Below are positions 7,803 through 16,762 of a stretch of DNA of 50,425 bases, in pieces. The notes beneath the pieces were generated by a model. It did no database searches and was not told where the DNA came from. It was given only the letters and a program-made list of their open reading frames with translations. This DNA is from Sphingorhabdus sp. GTDB taxonomy: Bacteria > Pseudomonadota > Alphaproteobacteria > Sphingomonadales > Sphingomonadaceae. Every line of letters starts with the position of its first letter. Position 1 is the stretch's first letter. The translations under genes were made by a program, and so were the position numbers. The stretch is from NCBI RefSeq assembly GCF_029865925.1, contig NZ_JARXAI010000043.1:1-50425 (forward strand), given 5' to 3'.

Positions 7803-8909
7803 ATGAACAAAGTTTGCGGATCATGTGGAGCAGCTGCGGCCAATAATGCTGCTTTTTGCGCAAGTTGCGGGCATGCATTACAGCGCGCCGCTGCTTCCAC
7901 AAAAGGCGCTGCGGCCCCAAAGAAACGCCGGTGGGGAGTTCCTACAGTCTTTGTGCTGGGCATTTTGGCCATGGCTGCCTTGTATTTTTGGCTATTCATT
8001 GCGGATGATTTGCGCCCCGATGATGCTGCGCCCGCGATTGCGTCGCAATCCGACGATCGTGCCGAAGCGCAGATTTTCTTCGCGATGACTGAAGCCAATA
8101 TTCGCGACAAGCCAGCAATGACCGGCAGTGTTATCTTGGGCAAAATGCCCCGCGGCTCGCAGTTGACTGGCATCGTTCGGTCCGATGCCGATCCCAGCGT
8201 TGCGTGGCTTGAACTGAGCGATGGTAATGGCTTCGTGGCGCTGGCTAACCTCTCGCAAGTCAAACCGCCGGTTCTTGTTAAGTCCTTGGATGACCAGATT
8301 TGGGCAGCTGACGGCGCGCTTGATGTGTGGGCAACCACGCTGCCGGACAGCAACTTGTTGGACCGGGTTGGCGAGGGAACACAGCTGACGCTGGTTGGAA
8401 CAACCGAAGATAACTTTATCGAGGTTAAGCTCTCTGGTGATCGTTATGGCTATCTGAATGACGCCCAAGCGATCATCGCGCGCCTTGGCGGTAAGCCCAT
8501 TATGATTGCGTTCAACCCACAAACCTGCGCGTTTTCGGGCGAGATTGGGGCTGAATTTGCCAAAATTGGCGCGCAGCAGCAGGCGAAATGGCAGGCATTA
8601 GAAGCAAAAGAATTTGCGGACGAAGCGGCGCGTGACAAGGCTTATGCGGCGGTCGAAGGCAAAAGCAAATATATGAAGCTCCGCCGTTCTTTTGAAGGAT
8701 TGTCGCTGACAGGAATTGGCCAGCATTATGAGTCGCAATCATTATATTTCAACGAACCACCTGCCCAGGTCATAGCGGTATTTCGCGCACAAGGGTTCAA
8801 CATCGGGCGCGATGGGCTTTTTCCATCAACCGACCTTTACGCAGGGATATCCGCGACGCGCGGTGAGAGCGCTGCTTACGGAAAAACCGAGCTCAGTTGC
8901 GGCGTGTAA
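7803..8909 (+). CDS. Zinc-ribbon, membrane-anchored SH3-like domain protein of unknown function
   Basis: I do not recognise a named family for the whole protein (368 residues). The N terminus has two CxxC knuckles (CGSCG at 5-9, CASCG at about 20-24), a zinc-ribbon of the kind at the front of many membrane proteins. A lysine/arginine-rich linker (KKRRWG) precedes one transmembrane helix at about 46-66, so the rest is probably periplasmic. Residues about 90-150 (TEANIRDKPAMTGSVILGKMP) resemble a bacterial SH3 domain, and about 160-220 may be a second. A C-terminal domain begins at a single cysteine (PQTCAF) and ends SCGV, possibly a disulfide. RBS GGAGGG lies just upstream. It follows dnaA by 72 bases. 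Confidence 0.8.
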   Translation: MNKVCGSCGAAAANNAAFCASCGHALQRAAASTKGAAAPKKRRWGVPTVFVLGILAMAALYFWLFIADDLRPDDAAPAIASQSDDRAEAQIFFAMTEANIRDKPAMTGSVILGKMPRGSQLTGIVRSDADPSVAWLELSDGNGFVALANLSQVKPPVLVKSLDDQIWAADGALDVWATTLPDSNLLDRVGEGTQLTLVGTTEDNFIEVKLSGDRYGYLNDAQAIIARLGGKPIMIAFNPQTCAFSGEIGAEFAKIGAQQQAKWQALEAKEFADEAARDKAYAAVEGKSKYMKLRRSFEGLSLTGIGQHYESQSLYFNEPPAQVIAVFRAQGFNIGRDGLFPSTDLYAGISATRGESAAYGKTELSCGV

Positions 8910-8925
8910 CGCGCCGCAACCTTAT
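8896..8925 (+). terminator. Hairpin terminator spanning the stop codon of the SH3-like gene
   Basis: Perfect 9-bp stem GTTGCGGCG / CGCCGCAAC (8896-8904 and 8912-8920). Its 7-base loop carries the TAA stop of the gene at 7803-8909. A T-rich CTTATTCTTA follows. The next gene converges from the other strand and stops at 8932, so the hairpin may insulate both, but the T-rich side favours the plus-strand gene. Confidence 0.65.
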
Positions 8926-8931
8926 TCTTAC

Positions 8932-9585
8932 TTAGCGTTTTTCCTCTGGCGCAACCGATATGCGCACTGTTTCACCACCATTGCCAGGGAAGCCGGTGAA
9001 CATGGCTTCGATCAGGTTCGGCACCAGATGCGGCAATTTGTTTGAACGCGACTTTGCTTCGGCTTTGCCTTCAAATAGGCGTTTTCCGTCATTGTTGCGA
9101 TCAATCTTCATATCAAGATTGGCGGTGTACACCGTAAAGCTGTCGACGTCATATGGACGGTTGAAGCCACTGTACAGGAACGGGTCATAATAACCGACGA
9201 CATAGCGCGCGCCCTGCCGTGTGCGGACGACATAGGGACGGTAGAAGCTGCCAAAGCCCCAGTACGGATCATAAAATGGGTCCCGCCGAACGACATTGCG
9301 CTCCTTACCCTCATCAACCGCATAATCGAGCACCACCGTCATATCGGCGTTTGGACCTGATGCGGGTACATAGCCGACTTCCTGAAGCTCGGTAGCGACC
9401 AAAGCCGCATATTGTCCGAATTCAATACCACCCGCATTAGCTGGGTTTGCCGCCCGAATGACAAAGGTTTGACCTTGCGGGGCAGGCAGTTCTTGAAAGC
9501 GCGACACCTCCGCGTTGAAGGGCGTGGCGCAGGCGCCAAGCGTAAGCAACGCTAAGGGAGCTAGAAACATTACGACCTTTTTCAT
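8932..9585 (-). CDS. DUF4136-type lipoprotein
   Basis: Predicted outer-membrane or periplasmic lipoprotein of the DUF4136 family, function unknown. The ATG at 9585, 10 bases after AAGGA, gives a clean lipoprotein signal: charged MKK, hydrophobic core, and lipobox TLGAC with the lipidated Cys19. A longer ORF upstream lacks any signal. The body shows the family pattern of a beta-rich fold: TVVLDYAVDEGKERNVVRRDP, then a tyrosine-rich PYWGFGSFYRPYVV stretch, then FTVYTANLDMKIDRNNDGKRLFEGKAEAKS, and a C-terminal LIEAMFTGFPGNGGETVRI. Length is 217 residues. It lies 103 bases downstream of trpS on the same strand, with a palindrome in the gap. Confidence 0.85.
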   Translation of the reverse strand: MKKVVMFLAPLALLTLGACATPFNAEVSRFQELPAPQGQTFVIRAANPANAGGIEFGQYAALVATELQEVGYVPASGPNADMTVVLDYAVDEGKERNVVRRDPFYDPYWGFGSFYRPYVVRTRQGARYVVGYYDPFLYSGFNRPYDVDSFTVYTANLDMKIDRNNDGKRLFEGKAEAKSRSNKLPHLVPNLIEAMFTGFPGNGGETVRISVAPEEKR

Positions 9586-9638
9586 CAGTTCATATTCCTT
9601 CAAAATCGGCCAAATGCCAAATACCATATAACCGTCGA

Positions 9639-9653
9639 AAACTAAGTTAGTTT
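9639..9653. promoter_or_regulatory. 15-bp palindrome upstream of the DUF4136 lipoprotein gene
   Basis: AAACTAA-G-TTAGTTT is a perfect inverted repeat with one central base, 54-68 bases before the lipoprotein ATG. It has the size and position of an operator for a dimeric regulator. No regulator is identified, so this is inference from symmetry and position. Confidence 0.35.
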
Positions 9654-9688
9654 CAATGAACTGCGGTTGAACAACATTGTGGTCCTGT

Positions 9689-10687
9689 TTACCGCAGCAG
9701 TCCAAGCGCAGCATAGGCTGCCTTTAAAGTTGGCGCGCTCAATTCGCGCGCCCTTGCGGCTCCTTTGGCCAGCGCGGCGTCAATCTGTTCGTGATCGTCT
9801 TTCAACGCTGTGAAGCGTTCGGAAATCGGACGAAGATGCTCAGCCACAATTTCTGCCAATGCTGGCTTGAACGCACCAAAGCCTTGCCCGCCAAAACGCG
9901 TCAAAGTGTCCTCAACGGTCTCATTGGCAAAGGCGGCATAAATACCGACCAAGTTTTTGGCTTCGGGGCGGCCCTCAAGGCCGTCTGGTTCCGAAGGCAA
10001 TGGCTCAGGATCGGTTTTGGCTTTCTTGATTTTGCTTAAGATCGTGTCCGCGTCATCGGTGAGGTTGATGCGGCTCATATCGCTTGGGTCAGACTTCGAC
10101 ATTTTCGCTCTGCCGTCCCGTAAGCTCATAATGCGCGCGGTCGCCTTGGGAATGATCGGGTCAGGCAAGGTGAAAATATCAGTGCCATTGCCGAAATCCG
10201 TATTGAATTTCTGCGCGATGTCGCGCGCAAGTTCCAAATGCTGTTTCTGGTCTTCGCCCACAGGTACATGTGTTGCCTGATATAATAAAACATCAGCAGC
10301 TTGCAGGACGGGGTAGGTAAACAAAGCAATGCTGGCGCCTTCGCGGTTCTTACCGGACTTGTCCTTGAACTGAGTCATCCGGTTTAACCAACCCATCCGC
10401 GCTGTCCCAGTCAGCAACCATTGCAATTCGGCATGGGCTGGAACCTGCGCCTGATTGAACAGTATCGCCTTGTTGATATCCAGCCCGCAAGCCAGCAGCG
10501 CTGCTGCCATCTCGCGGGTATTTGCGGTGAGTTCTGAAGGAACATGCGGCATCGAAATCGCATGCAAATCCGCAAGAAAATACAGGCATTCCATTTCATC
10601 CTGCATTTTGACCCAATTTCTGATTGCGCCCAAATAATTGCCCAGATGAAGGTTGCCAGTTGGCTGAATGCCGGAAACGACGCGCAT
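9689..10687 (-). CDS. trpS: Tryptophan-tRNA ligase
   Basis: Class I aminoacyl-tRNA synthetase that charges tRNA-Trp. The HIGH-type motif is [13 protein letters not shown] (9-21) and the KMSKS loop is intact near residue 194 ([10 protein letters not shown]). The specificity region [34 protein letters not shown] is present in family form. I use the ATG at 10687, which gives [11 protein letters not shown] and 332 residues, the usual bacterial length. The longer frame runs into murJ and has no conserved residues. It sits 5 bases downstream of murJ, so the two are probably cotranscribed. Confidence 0.96.
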   Translation of the reverse strand: MRVVSGIQPTGNLHLGNYLGAIRNWVKMQDEMECLYFLADLHAISMPHVPSELTANTREMAAALLACGLDINKAILFNQAQVPAHAELQWLLTGTARMGWLNRMTQFKDKSGKNREGASIALFTYPVLQAADVLLYQATHVPVGEDQKQHLELARDIAQKFNTDFGNGTDIFTLPDPIIPKATARIMSLRDGRAKMSKSDPSDMSRINLTDDADTILSKIKKAKTDPEPLPSEPDGLEGRPEAKNLVGIYAAFANETVEDTLTRFGGQGFGAFKPALAEIVAEHLRPISERFTALKDDHEQIDAALAKGAARARELSAPTLKAAYAALGLLR

Positions 10688-10692
10688 GTGTG

Positions 10693-12297
10693 TTACTCGC
10701 TTGCAGGAGCCGCAGGCGTGACTGCACGCCGACGGAGAAGAGATTTCAATTCGCTGATTCGGTAAGCCCCTAACACCAAGATTGCTAGCGCATATACCGC
10801 GCCGCCCGCGCTCACCAATATCGACAGAACGGCAATGCGCCGCCACAATCCAGTGCCAAGCTGATCTTCGATGAGTTCATTACCGAAATAGAGCGCAACG
10901 CCCATAATGACTGCCGCCAAGACGATCCGCCACGCCTTGCGCTTTAACCGATCATCCACCGCGACATGGCCGCGTTTGCGCAAGGTAAACCACAACAACG
11001 CAACATTGACCCAAGCCGATAGGGCGGTTGCCACACCGACACCAATATGCGCCAGTGGCCAAATGAGGATGAGGTTCCCGATTAGGTTTACCAGCATTGC
11101 CCATAATGCGAGCCGCAACGGCGTTTTTGTGTCGCTGCGTGCGTAGAATCCCGGGGTCAGTACCTTGATCAGCACATAAGCCGGGACGCCAGCCGAAAAC
11201 GCCATCAGCACCGCCGCCGTGCCGCGCGTGTCGGCGGAGGTAAAGGCGCCATGTTCGAATATGCCATGCACGATCGGAATTGCGGACACGATGAGCGCCG
11301 CGGTTGCCGGCATCGCAAAGAACAACGCCAGCTCAACAGCGCGATTCTGTGTATCGGAAGCTGCTTTGCTATCCGCGCCTGAAATCTGTCGGGACAGCGC
11401 TGGCAAAATAGCTGTGCCAATAGCAATGCCGATCAGGCCAAGTGGTAACTGGTTCAGGCGGTCGGCATAATAGAGCCAAGATACCGACCCTTCGGGTAGA
11501 AATCTTGCCGCAAGTGAGGTGGAGATCAGCAGGTTGAACTGGATGGCCCCTTGCCCGATGGCGGCTGGCGCGATCAAGGCGAGCATCAATTTTACGTCCG
11601 GGGTAAGGCGCGGCAATGTAAGTTTGAGATTAACGCCAGCTGTGTGACATGCCCACATTAGCCACAGCAATTGCAGCGCGCCGGATACGGTAACCGCAAT
11701 CGCTTGGTTTGCTGCCGTTTCTATCGGAGTGTCGCCGCGGAAGAATATCAGTGCGATAATCATGCAGATATTCAGCAATATGGGTGCCGCGGCGTTTACC
11801 CAGAAGCGGTTCAGCGAATTCAATATTCCCCCAAGCAACGAGACCAAAGATATCAGCGCCAGATAAGGGAAGGTAATGATCGAGAGGTGCCGGGCCAGCG
11901 CAAATTTCTCGGGCCCGCCATCGGGAAAGCCGCCGGTCATTGCCCAGACAATGGGACCAGCGGCCAGCATCATGATAATCGTAAACAGCACCAGAAACGG
12001 GAACAGCACCGAAAGCACCTGACTAGCGAATGTGCGCGCGGCGATCAGGCCGCGGCCAGCCTCCTCGCGTTCGGCCTCCGTCATTTTCTTGTTAAATAGC
12101 GGAACGAAAACCGCTGCAAAAGCGCCCTCGGCAAAAAGCGCACGGAACAGGTTTGGTAAGCGCCACGCGATTAAAAACGCATCGGAGGCAAGGCCCGCAC
12201 CAACATAGCGCGCCATAAGCATATCGCGCACAAGGCCAAGCACGCGGCTGACTAATGTCAGCCCCCCTATGGTTATGCTGTTACGAACCAGGCTCAT
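10693..12297 (-). CDS. murJ: Lipid II flippase MurJ (MviN)
   Basis: Inner-membrane flippase of the MOP exporter superfamily that moves the peptidoglycan precursor lipid II to the periplasmic face. The 534-residue protein is hydrophobic throughout, consistent with about 14 transmembrane helices. It has the conserved opening [21 protein letters not shown] and the [13 protein letters not shown] segment, and arginines ([13 protein letters not shown] region) that line the cavity in this family. It is the second gene of the minus-strand run secB-murJ-trpS, 23 bases after secB. Confidence 0.96.
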   Translation of the reverse strand: MSLVRNSITIGGLTLVSRVLGLVRDMLMARYVGAGLASDAFLIAWRLPNLFRALFAEGAFAAVFVPLFNKKMTEAEREEAGRGLIAARTFASQVLSVLFPFLVLFTIIMMLAAGPIVWAMTGGFPDGGPEKFALARHLSIITFPYLALISLVSLLGGILNSLNRFWVNAAAPILLNICMIIALIFFRGDTPIETAANQAIAVTVSGALQLLWLMWACHTAGVNLKLTLPRLTPDVKLMLALIAPAAIGQGAIQFNLLISTSLAARFLPEGSVSWLYYADRLNQLPLGLIGIAIGTAILPALSRQISGADSKAASDTQNRAVELALFFAMPATAALIVSAIPIVHGIFEHGAFTSADTRGTAAVLMAFSAGVPAYVLIKVLTPGFYARSDTKTPLRLALWAMLVNLIGNLILIWPLAHIGVGVATALSAWVNVALLWFTLRKRGHVAVDDRLKRKAWRIVLAAVIMGVALYFGNELIEDQLGTGLWRRIAVLSILVSAGGAVYALAILVLGAYRISELKSLLRRRAVTPAAPASE

Positions 12298-12320
12298 ATG
12301 TGCACCTGGCGCAACCGGCT

Positions 12321-12830
12321 TCAGGCTTCGCCGGCAGGCTGCGTCTCTGCCATTTGCTGGGCTTGCGCCAACTGCTGGACGTACAGCGCGTTAAAATCAA
12401 TCGGTTCAAGCACCAGTGGCGGGTAGCCCGCGTCGCGGACGGCGTCGGCAACGATTCTGCGTGCAAATGGGAACATCAACCGAGGTGCTTCGCCAAACAA
12501 AAACGGATGTGCCTGCTCTTCGGTTACATTGCGCAAACCGAACAAGGTGCCGTAATCAAGCTCGACGGAGAAATGCACGCCATTGTCGCTCTCTGCTTTG
12601 ACAGCAAGCTTCAGGGTAATTTCATGAACTTCATCGGTGATTGCATCGGCTTGAATGTTAACTTGAACGTCAATCTGTGGCGCGCCATCCCAGTTAAAAC
12701 TGTGCGGAGCGTGCGGATTTTCAACCGACAAGTCCTTGATATACTGGTTTAACATTCCGACGGCGGGTGCGGTGTCTTCGCCATTGGCTTTTACATTTTC
12801 GGAAACGATGGTGCCTGTTTCGTCAGCCAT
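12321..12830 (-). CDS. secB: Protein-export chaperone SecB
   Basis: Tetrameric cytosolic chaperone that keeps preproteins unfolded and delivers them to SecA. The 169-residue frame begins MADETGTIVSEN. It shows LNQYIKDLSVENPHAP, the central beta-sheet VQVNIQADAITDEVHEITLKLAV, the loop AHPFLFGEAPRLMFPFARRI and the C-terminal GYPPLVLEPIDFNALY, all family hallmarks. Start set at the ATG at 12830; the upstream extension is non-conserved. It is divergent from the TimA-like gene at 13070 across a 239-bp gap where I can name no definite regulatory site. Confidence 0.96.
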   Translation of the reverse strand: MADETGTIVSENVKANGEDTAPAVGMLNQYIKDLSVENPHAPHSFNWDGAPQIDVQVNIQADAITDEVHEITLKLAVKAESDNGVHFSVELDYGTLFGLRNVTEEQAHPFLFGEAPRLMFPFARRIVADAVRDAGYPPLVLEPIDFNALYVQQLAQAQQMAETQPAGEA

Positions 12831-13069
12831 GATATATCGTGCTTTCTTATTTGTTGAACTGGTCAATAAAATGCGACTGTTAATGGCCGTGGCGCCTAGC
12901 AGGCGTACTGTCAAAGGGCAATGATACTTGCACGCGCCGCGAACCGCAATTTTCTTTGGGGAAAGCCCTTTGAAACCCGCATCATTAATGCTTATATGAT
13001 TTTCATGCAGCGCCAAGCGGACGCCTTCGTACAGCGCATGCCTTTAGATTTTTGCCGGATGGAGACGTC

Positions 13070-13729
13070 GTGACGTTCACTATTGTATTGCTAGCTCTTG
13101 TTGCAGCTTTCTTGGGCCTTCGTCTGTACTCCGTGCTTGGAAAACGTACAGGCCATGAACAAGAGCCAGTGGCGCGCCGTCCCATTGAAACGGCGAATCC
13201 GCCACTTGTGCGCCAGCCATCTGCAGGTGGTGACAGTGCTTTGGCTTTGCCGTCACTGGATGCAACAAATGCTGATACGGCAGCGCAAAGCGGCCTGAAG
13301 GCAATCGCCAATGCTGATCGCAGCTTTGATCTTGGACTTTTTGTCGAAGGATCAAAGTCGGCTTATAAGATGATATTGGAAGCCTATTGGAAGGGCGATA
13401 AAGAATCGTTGCGCGATTTGTGCGATGACGATGTTTATGACAGCTTTGCCGAAGCGATCGACGGGCGCAGCACGCGCGGTGAAACGCTTCAGAACCGTCT
13501 GGTACGCATTGACGATATCCGAATTGTTGATGCCCGCTACGACCATCCCATGGCCCGCGTGTCGGTCCGTTTTGATGCTGACATCGCTGCTTTGGTCAAA
13601 GATGCCGATGGAAATATCATTGGCGGCTCGATGACTGATGCCGTTGAAACGCACGATATTTGGACATTCATGCGCGATGTAAAGTCGTCTAGCCGCAATT
13701 GGAAGCTTGACGAAACCGACTCGGTCTGA
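13070..13729 (+). CDS. timA: Tim44/TimA-family putative adaptor protein
   Basis: Bacterial protein with a C-terminal Tim44-like domain, related to the mitochondrial import motor subunit. In alphaproteobacteria it is thought to be an inner-membrane adaptor, with unsettled function. An N-terminal transmembrane helix (TIVLLALVAAFLGLRLYSVL) is followed by a low-complexity linker. The Tim44-like domain begins about residue 85 (DLGLFVEGSKSAYKMILEAYWKGDKESL) and ends with DIWTFMRDVKSSSRNWKL. I choose the GTG at 13070 because GGAG lies 6 bases upstream; the TTG at 13052 would add six residues. Divergence from secB, itself a translocation factor, is suggestive. Confidence 0.85.
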   Translation: MTFTIVLLALVAAFLGLRLYSVLGKRTGHEQEPVARRPIETANPPLVRQPSAGGDSALALPSLDATNADTAAQSGLKAIANADRSFDLGLFVEGSKSAYKMILEAYWKGDKESLRDLCDDDVYDSFAEAIDGRSTRGETLQNRLVRIDDIRIVDARYDHPMARVSVRFDADIAALVKDADGNIIGGSMTDAVETHDIWTFMRDVKSSSRNWKLDETDSV

Positions 13730-13741
13730 TTCATCCGGGCG

Positions 13742-14986
13742 ATGAAACGCGCCCTTTTAGCTCTCGGTTTATCCGCACTTACTCTGTCTGCTTGTTCAAG
13801 CGGGATCATTCCTAAAGGCGGTCCCGCAACATCGTCGGGTTCCCCGACTTTAGCGCGTCCCGCAGAAGATAAGCCTGCCAAACCAATCCCATCGACTCCC
13901 GAAGCGACATTGCCGCCGCCTGTGCAAACAGGTGATGGAACTAACGCTGCGGCTCTAGGCGCAGTGCGCGGGCCGCAAATTGGTGCTTTGCAAGTGGATG
14001 TGCGCCAGGCGAACCTTGCCATGGACAGTTTTAAGACAAGCTGCCCCGGCCTTGTGCGGCGCAACGACAATAGCGGTCTTACGCAGGGAAGTGATTGGAT
14101 ACCTGCCTGTGATGCAGTGAAAACATGGACGGGTGATGCCATATCCTTCTTTGCCGCGCACATGGATGCGGTGCAGGTCGGCAATGGCAAGGCATTTGCT
14201 ACGGGCTATTATGAGCCCGAGATCGCGGGCTGCCGCACACCGCAAGCGGCATGTACTGTTCCGATCTACAAACGACCCGCTGACCTTATCGACGTTGACC
14301 TTGGGCAATTCTCTGACGATCTTAAAGGCAAGAGCATAAGGGGCAAGGTAACTGGCACAAAGCTGGTTCAATATGATGACCGGGCCGCCATCGACAACGG
14401 CGCGCTGGCGGGACGCGGTCTCGAGATCGCTTACGCGGTGGACCCTATCGAGTTCTTCTTTTTGCAAATCCAAGGATCGGGCCGGCTTAAGCTTCCCGAT
14501 GGCGGGGTTATGCGCATCGGGTATGAAAGCCAGAACGGGCGCGCATATACTGGCATCGGGCGCTTGATGAAGGATCGCGGCTTGATAACCGACGGATCGA
14601 TGCAGGGCATTGTGGCCTATCTGCAAGCCAATCCTGATGAAGGGCGCAAAATCATGCAGGAAAATAAAAGCTATGTGTTTTTCCGCGAACTGACCGGCGC
14701 TGGTCCTTTGGGGGCAATGGGCTATCCTGTCGTGGGTGAAGCAAGCATTGCGGTCGATGTGAAATATATACCGCTGGGTGCGCCCGTGTGGTTGTCCATG
14801 GATCGGGCGGAACCCAATGGCATTTGGATCGCGCAAGACACGGGCGGCGCCATCAAGGGCGCCAATCGCGTGGATACATTCTGGGGAGCAGGTGACCGCG
14901 CCCGTGCCATTGCCGGCGGCATGGCGGCGCGCGGCGCGGCGCTCATTTTCTTGCCAAAGGCTGCGGTCGCGCGGCTCGGGCTATAA
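13742..14986 (+). CDS. mltA: Membrane-bound lytic murein transglycosylase A
   Basis: Peptidoglycan lytic transglycosylase that cuts MurNAc-GlcNAc bonds to give 1,6-anhydro ends. The ATG at 13742 gives a lipoprotein signal with lipobox TLSAC (Cys18), so it is probably anchored in the outer membrane. After a proline-rich linker, the MltA barrel domain carries GYYEPEIAGC near 160 and FFLQIQGSGRLKLPDGG near 240. The C-terminal 3D domain contains IAQDTGGAIKGANRVDTFWG with the three family aspartates. At 414 residues it has usual length. It starts 12 bases after the TimA-like gene and ends 7 bases before the Smr gene. Confidence 0.94.
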   Translation: MKRALLALGLSALTLSACSSGIIPKGGPATSSGSPTLARPAEDKPAKPIPSTPEATLPPPVQTGDGTNAAALGAVRGPQIGALQVDVRQANLAMDSFKTSCPGLVRRNDNSGLTQGSDWIPACDAVKTWTGDAISFFAAHMDAVQVGNGKAFATGYYEPEIAGCRTPQAACTVPIYKRPADLIDVDLGQFSDDLKGKSIRGKVTGTKLVQYDDRAAIDNGALAGRGLEIAYAVDPIEFFFLQIQGSGRLKLPDGGVMRIGYESQNGRAYTGIGRLMKDRGLITDGSMQGIVAYLQANPDEGRKIMQENKSYVFFRELTGAGPLGAMGYPVVGEASIAVDVKYIPLGAPVWLSMDRAEPNGIWIAQDTGGAIKGANRVDTFWGAGDRARAIAGGMAARGAALIFLPKAAVARLGL

Positions 14987-14993
14987 AGCTGTC

Positions 14994-15548
14994 ATGGCGC
15001 GGCATCTCGACAGGACGGAAAAATCCCTTTGGGGCAAGGTTATTGCGACAGTAAAACCCATGCACGGCGGTAAGGCAAAGCCTATTCCTGTTGCAACGCC
15101 ATCTGCTGACAAGGCTGCATTGGCAAAGTTTTTGAGTGTAAAGCCAAAGCCCGCCCCAGCCGATTCAAAACCAAGACATGTGCCCGTACAGGCTAAAATC
15201 GCGCCTGTTCCGCATAATCTTGACGGGCATTGGGACAGACGCATCACACGGGGCAGTATCCTCCCCGATGTCAGCATTGATTTGCATGACGCGTCCTTAT
15301 CATTGGCGTACAACCGGCTGGATGGCGCGCTGGAACAGGCAATTTCGCAACGTATGAAAGTGGTATTGCTGGTAACAGGCAAACCACGCGCGCATGATCG
15401 TGCAAGTGGTGAGGGCAGAGGCGCAATTGCCGCTGTTGTCCGCGACTGGCTCGCGGCATCGCGTCACGCGCAGCATATTTCGGCGGTGCGCAATGCCCAC
15501 CCCCGCCACGGCGGCGCAGGCGCGCTGTATATCATGTTGAAAAGCTAA
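14994..15548 (+). CDS. Smr-domain (MutS2 C-terminal-like) protein
   Basis: Stand-alone Smr protein of 184 residues. Smr domains are nucleases related to the C terminus of MutS2; single-domain bacterial forms have poorly known roles. The first about 85 residues are basic and unstructured-looking. The Smr fold starts near 90: SIDLHDASLSLAYNRL (LDxH-type motif, with the usual glycine after His replaced by Asp), then VVLLVTGK, then GRGAIAAVVRDWLA, ending GGAGALYIMLK. I use the ATG at 14994, 7 bases after the mltA stop. Its TAA overlaps the dapE stop from the other strand by 4 bases. Confidence 0.85.
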   Translation: MARHLDRTEKSLWGKVIATVKPMHGGKAKPIPVATPSADKAALAKFLSVKPKPAPADSKPRHVPVQAKIAPVPHNLDGHWDRRITRGSILPDVSIDLHDASLSLAYNRLDGALEQAISQRMKVVLLVTGKPRAHDRASGEGRGAIAAVVRDWLAASRHAQHISAVRNAHPRHGGAGALYIMLKS

Positions 15549-16684
15549 GCCGCTAGCAATTTGAGCGCAACGCGCCGGTAAATTTCGGTCAGTGCTGACA
15601 AGTCGGTTATAGCCACGGCTTCATCCAATTTATGCATTGTCGCATTGCACAGGCCAAACTCCACTACCGGGCATATTTTGGTCAGGAACCGAGCGTCCGA
15701 CGTGCCACCGGTTGTCGATGGTTCGGGTGCGATACCGACCACTGCCTCAACTGCCTCTGATATAGCGTCTGAAAACGCGCCAGGAGGGGTGAGGAAGGCC
15801 TCCCCGGATATCATGGCGGTCAGAATACCCCCACGGGCCTCAACGCGTTCACGGACGCGCGCAACGAGCGCCTCGCCATTGTGCAAATCGTTGAACCGAA
15901 TGGAAAGCCGCGCTTCGGCTTTTGCCGGGATGACGTTGGTCGCCTTGTTCCCGACATTAAGGTCCGTGATCTCGATATTGCTCGCTTGGAACCAGTCCGT
16001 GCCTTCGTCGAGGGTGATCGCTTCGATCTCTGTCAGAATGGCAATAAGCTTAGGGATAGGGTTATCCGCAAGATGCGGGTAAGCGACATGGCCCTGCGTT
16101 CCAGCCACCGAAATCCACATATTGACGGATCCGCGCCGACCAATTTTCATCATGTCGCCAAGCCGGTTTACGCTTGTTGGCTCACCGACAAGACATGCAT
16201 CGGGAATACTGCCGCGTGCCTGCATATGCGTGATCAACGCCCGCGTGCCGTGAATCGCCGGCCCTTCTTCATCACCGGTGATAATCATGCTGATCGTGCC
16301 AGCGTCCTTCGGAATATCATGAAGCGCAGCGACAAAGGCGGCGATGCTGCCCTTCATGTCGACGGCGCCACGCCCATGCAAAAAGTCGCCTTTTATCTCA
16401 GGCACGAAAGGATTGCTGGTCCAGCCATCGCCGGACGGCACAACGTCAACATGACCGGCAAAAGCAAAATGTCGTCCACCTGATTCACGGATTGCGAATA
16501 GATTTTCAACGGGCGCGCCATGGGCAGGGTTGTCGTCGTCTTCGCCCGAAATGAAGCGTTCGACCGTAAAGCCAAGCGGCACGAGCATATCTTCAAGCGC
16601 GACAAATACCCCGCCACTGGCGGGTGTGACGCTTTCGCAAGCGATCAATCGTTGGGCATAAGCTAGTGCAAGGGCGTCAGTCAT
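15545..16684 (-). CDS. dapE: Succinyl-diaminopimelate desuccinylase
   Basis: Zinc M20-family hydrolase that converts N-succinyl-LL-diaminopimelate to LL-diaminopimelate, for lysine and peptidoglycan. The 379-residue sequence has the metal-site segments FAGHVDVVPSGDGW (near 75) and GAVDMKGSIAAFVAA, the catalytic glutamate pair in IITGDEEGPAIHGT, and the late ENGFGLCN-like EFGLCNATMHKLDEAV. The dimerisation domain between about 180 and 290 is intact. The stop is shared over 4 bases with the converging Smr gene. glpK lies 78 bases upstream on the same strand. Confidence 0.95.
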   Translation of the reverse strand: MTDALALAYAQRLIACESVTPASGGVFVALEDMLVPLGFTVERFISGEDDDNPAHGAPVENLFAIRESGGRHFAFAGHVDVVPSGDGWTSNPFVPEIKGDFLHGRGAVDMKGSIAAFVAALHDIPKDAGTISMIITGDEEGPAIHGTRALITHMQARGSIPDACLVGEPTSVNRLGDMMKIGRRGSVNMWISVAGTQGHVAYPHLADNPIPKLIAILTEIEAITLDEGTDWFQASNIEITDLNVGNKATNVIPAKAEARLSIRFNDLHNGEALVARVRERVEARGGILTAMISGEAFLTPPGAFSDAISEAVEAVVGIAPEPSTTGGTSDARFLTKICPVVEFGLCNATMHKLDEAVAITDLSALTEIYRRVALKLLAA

Positions 16685-16762
16685 TAAGCGGCAGCGTTAC
16701 GGATTAATGCGCGCCAAAACAAGTCAGACATCGGCGTTACCATAAGCCCTTTTTTCAGCGCA

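Noticed and set aside
7670-8353. 227-codon minus-strand ORF over the dnaA end and the SH3-like gene
   Set aside because: Serine/alanine-rich shadow crossing two plus-strand genes and a gap; no motif, no start signal.
13955-14836. 293-codon minus-strand ORF inside mltA
   Set aside because: Fully contained in mltA on the other strand; mltA has lipobox, barrel and 3D-domain motifs, the shadow has none.
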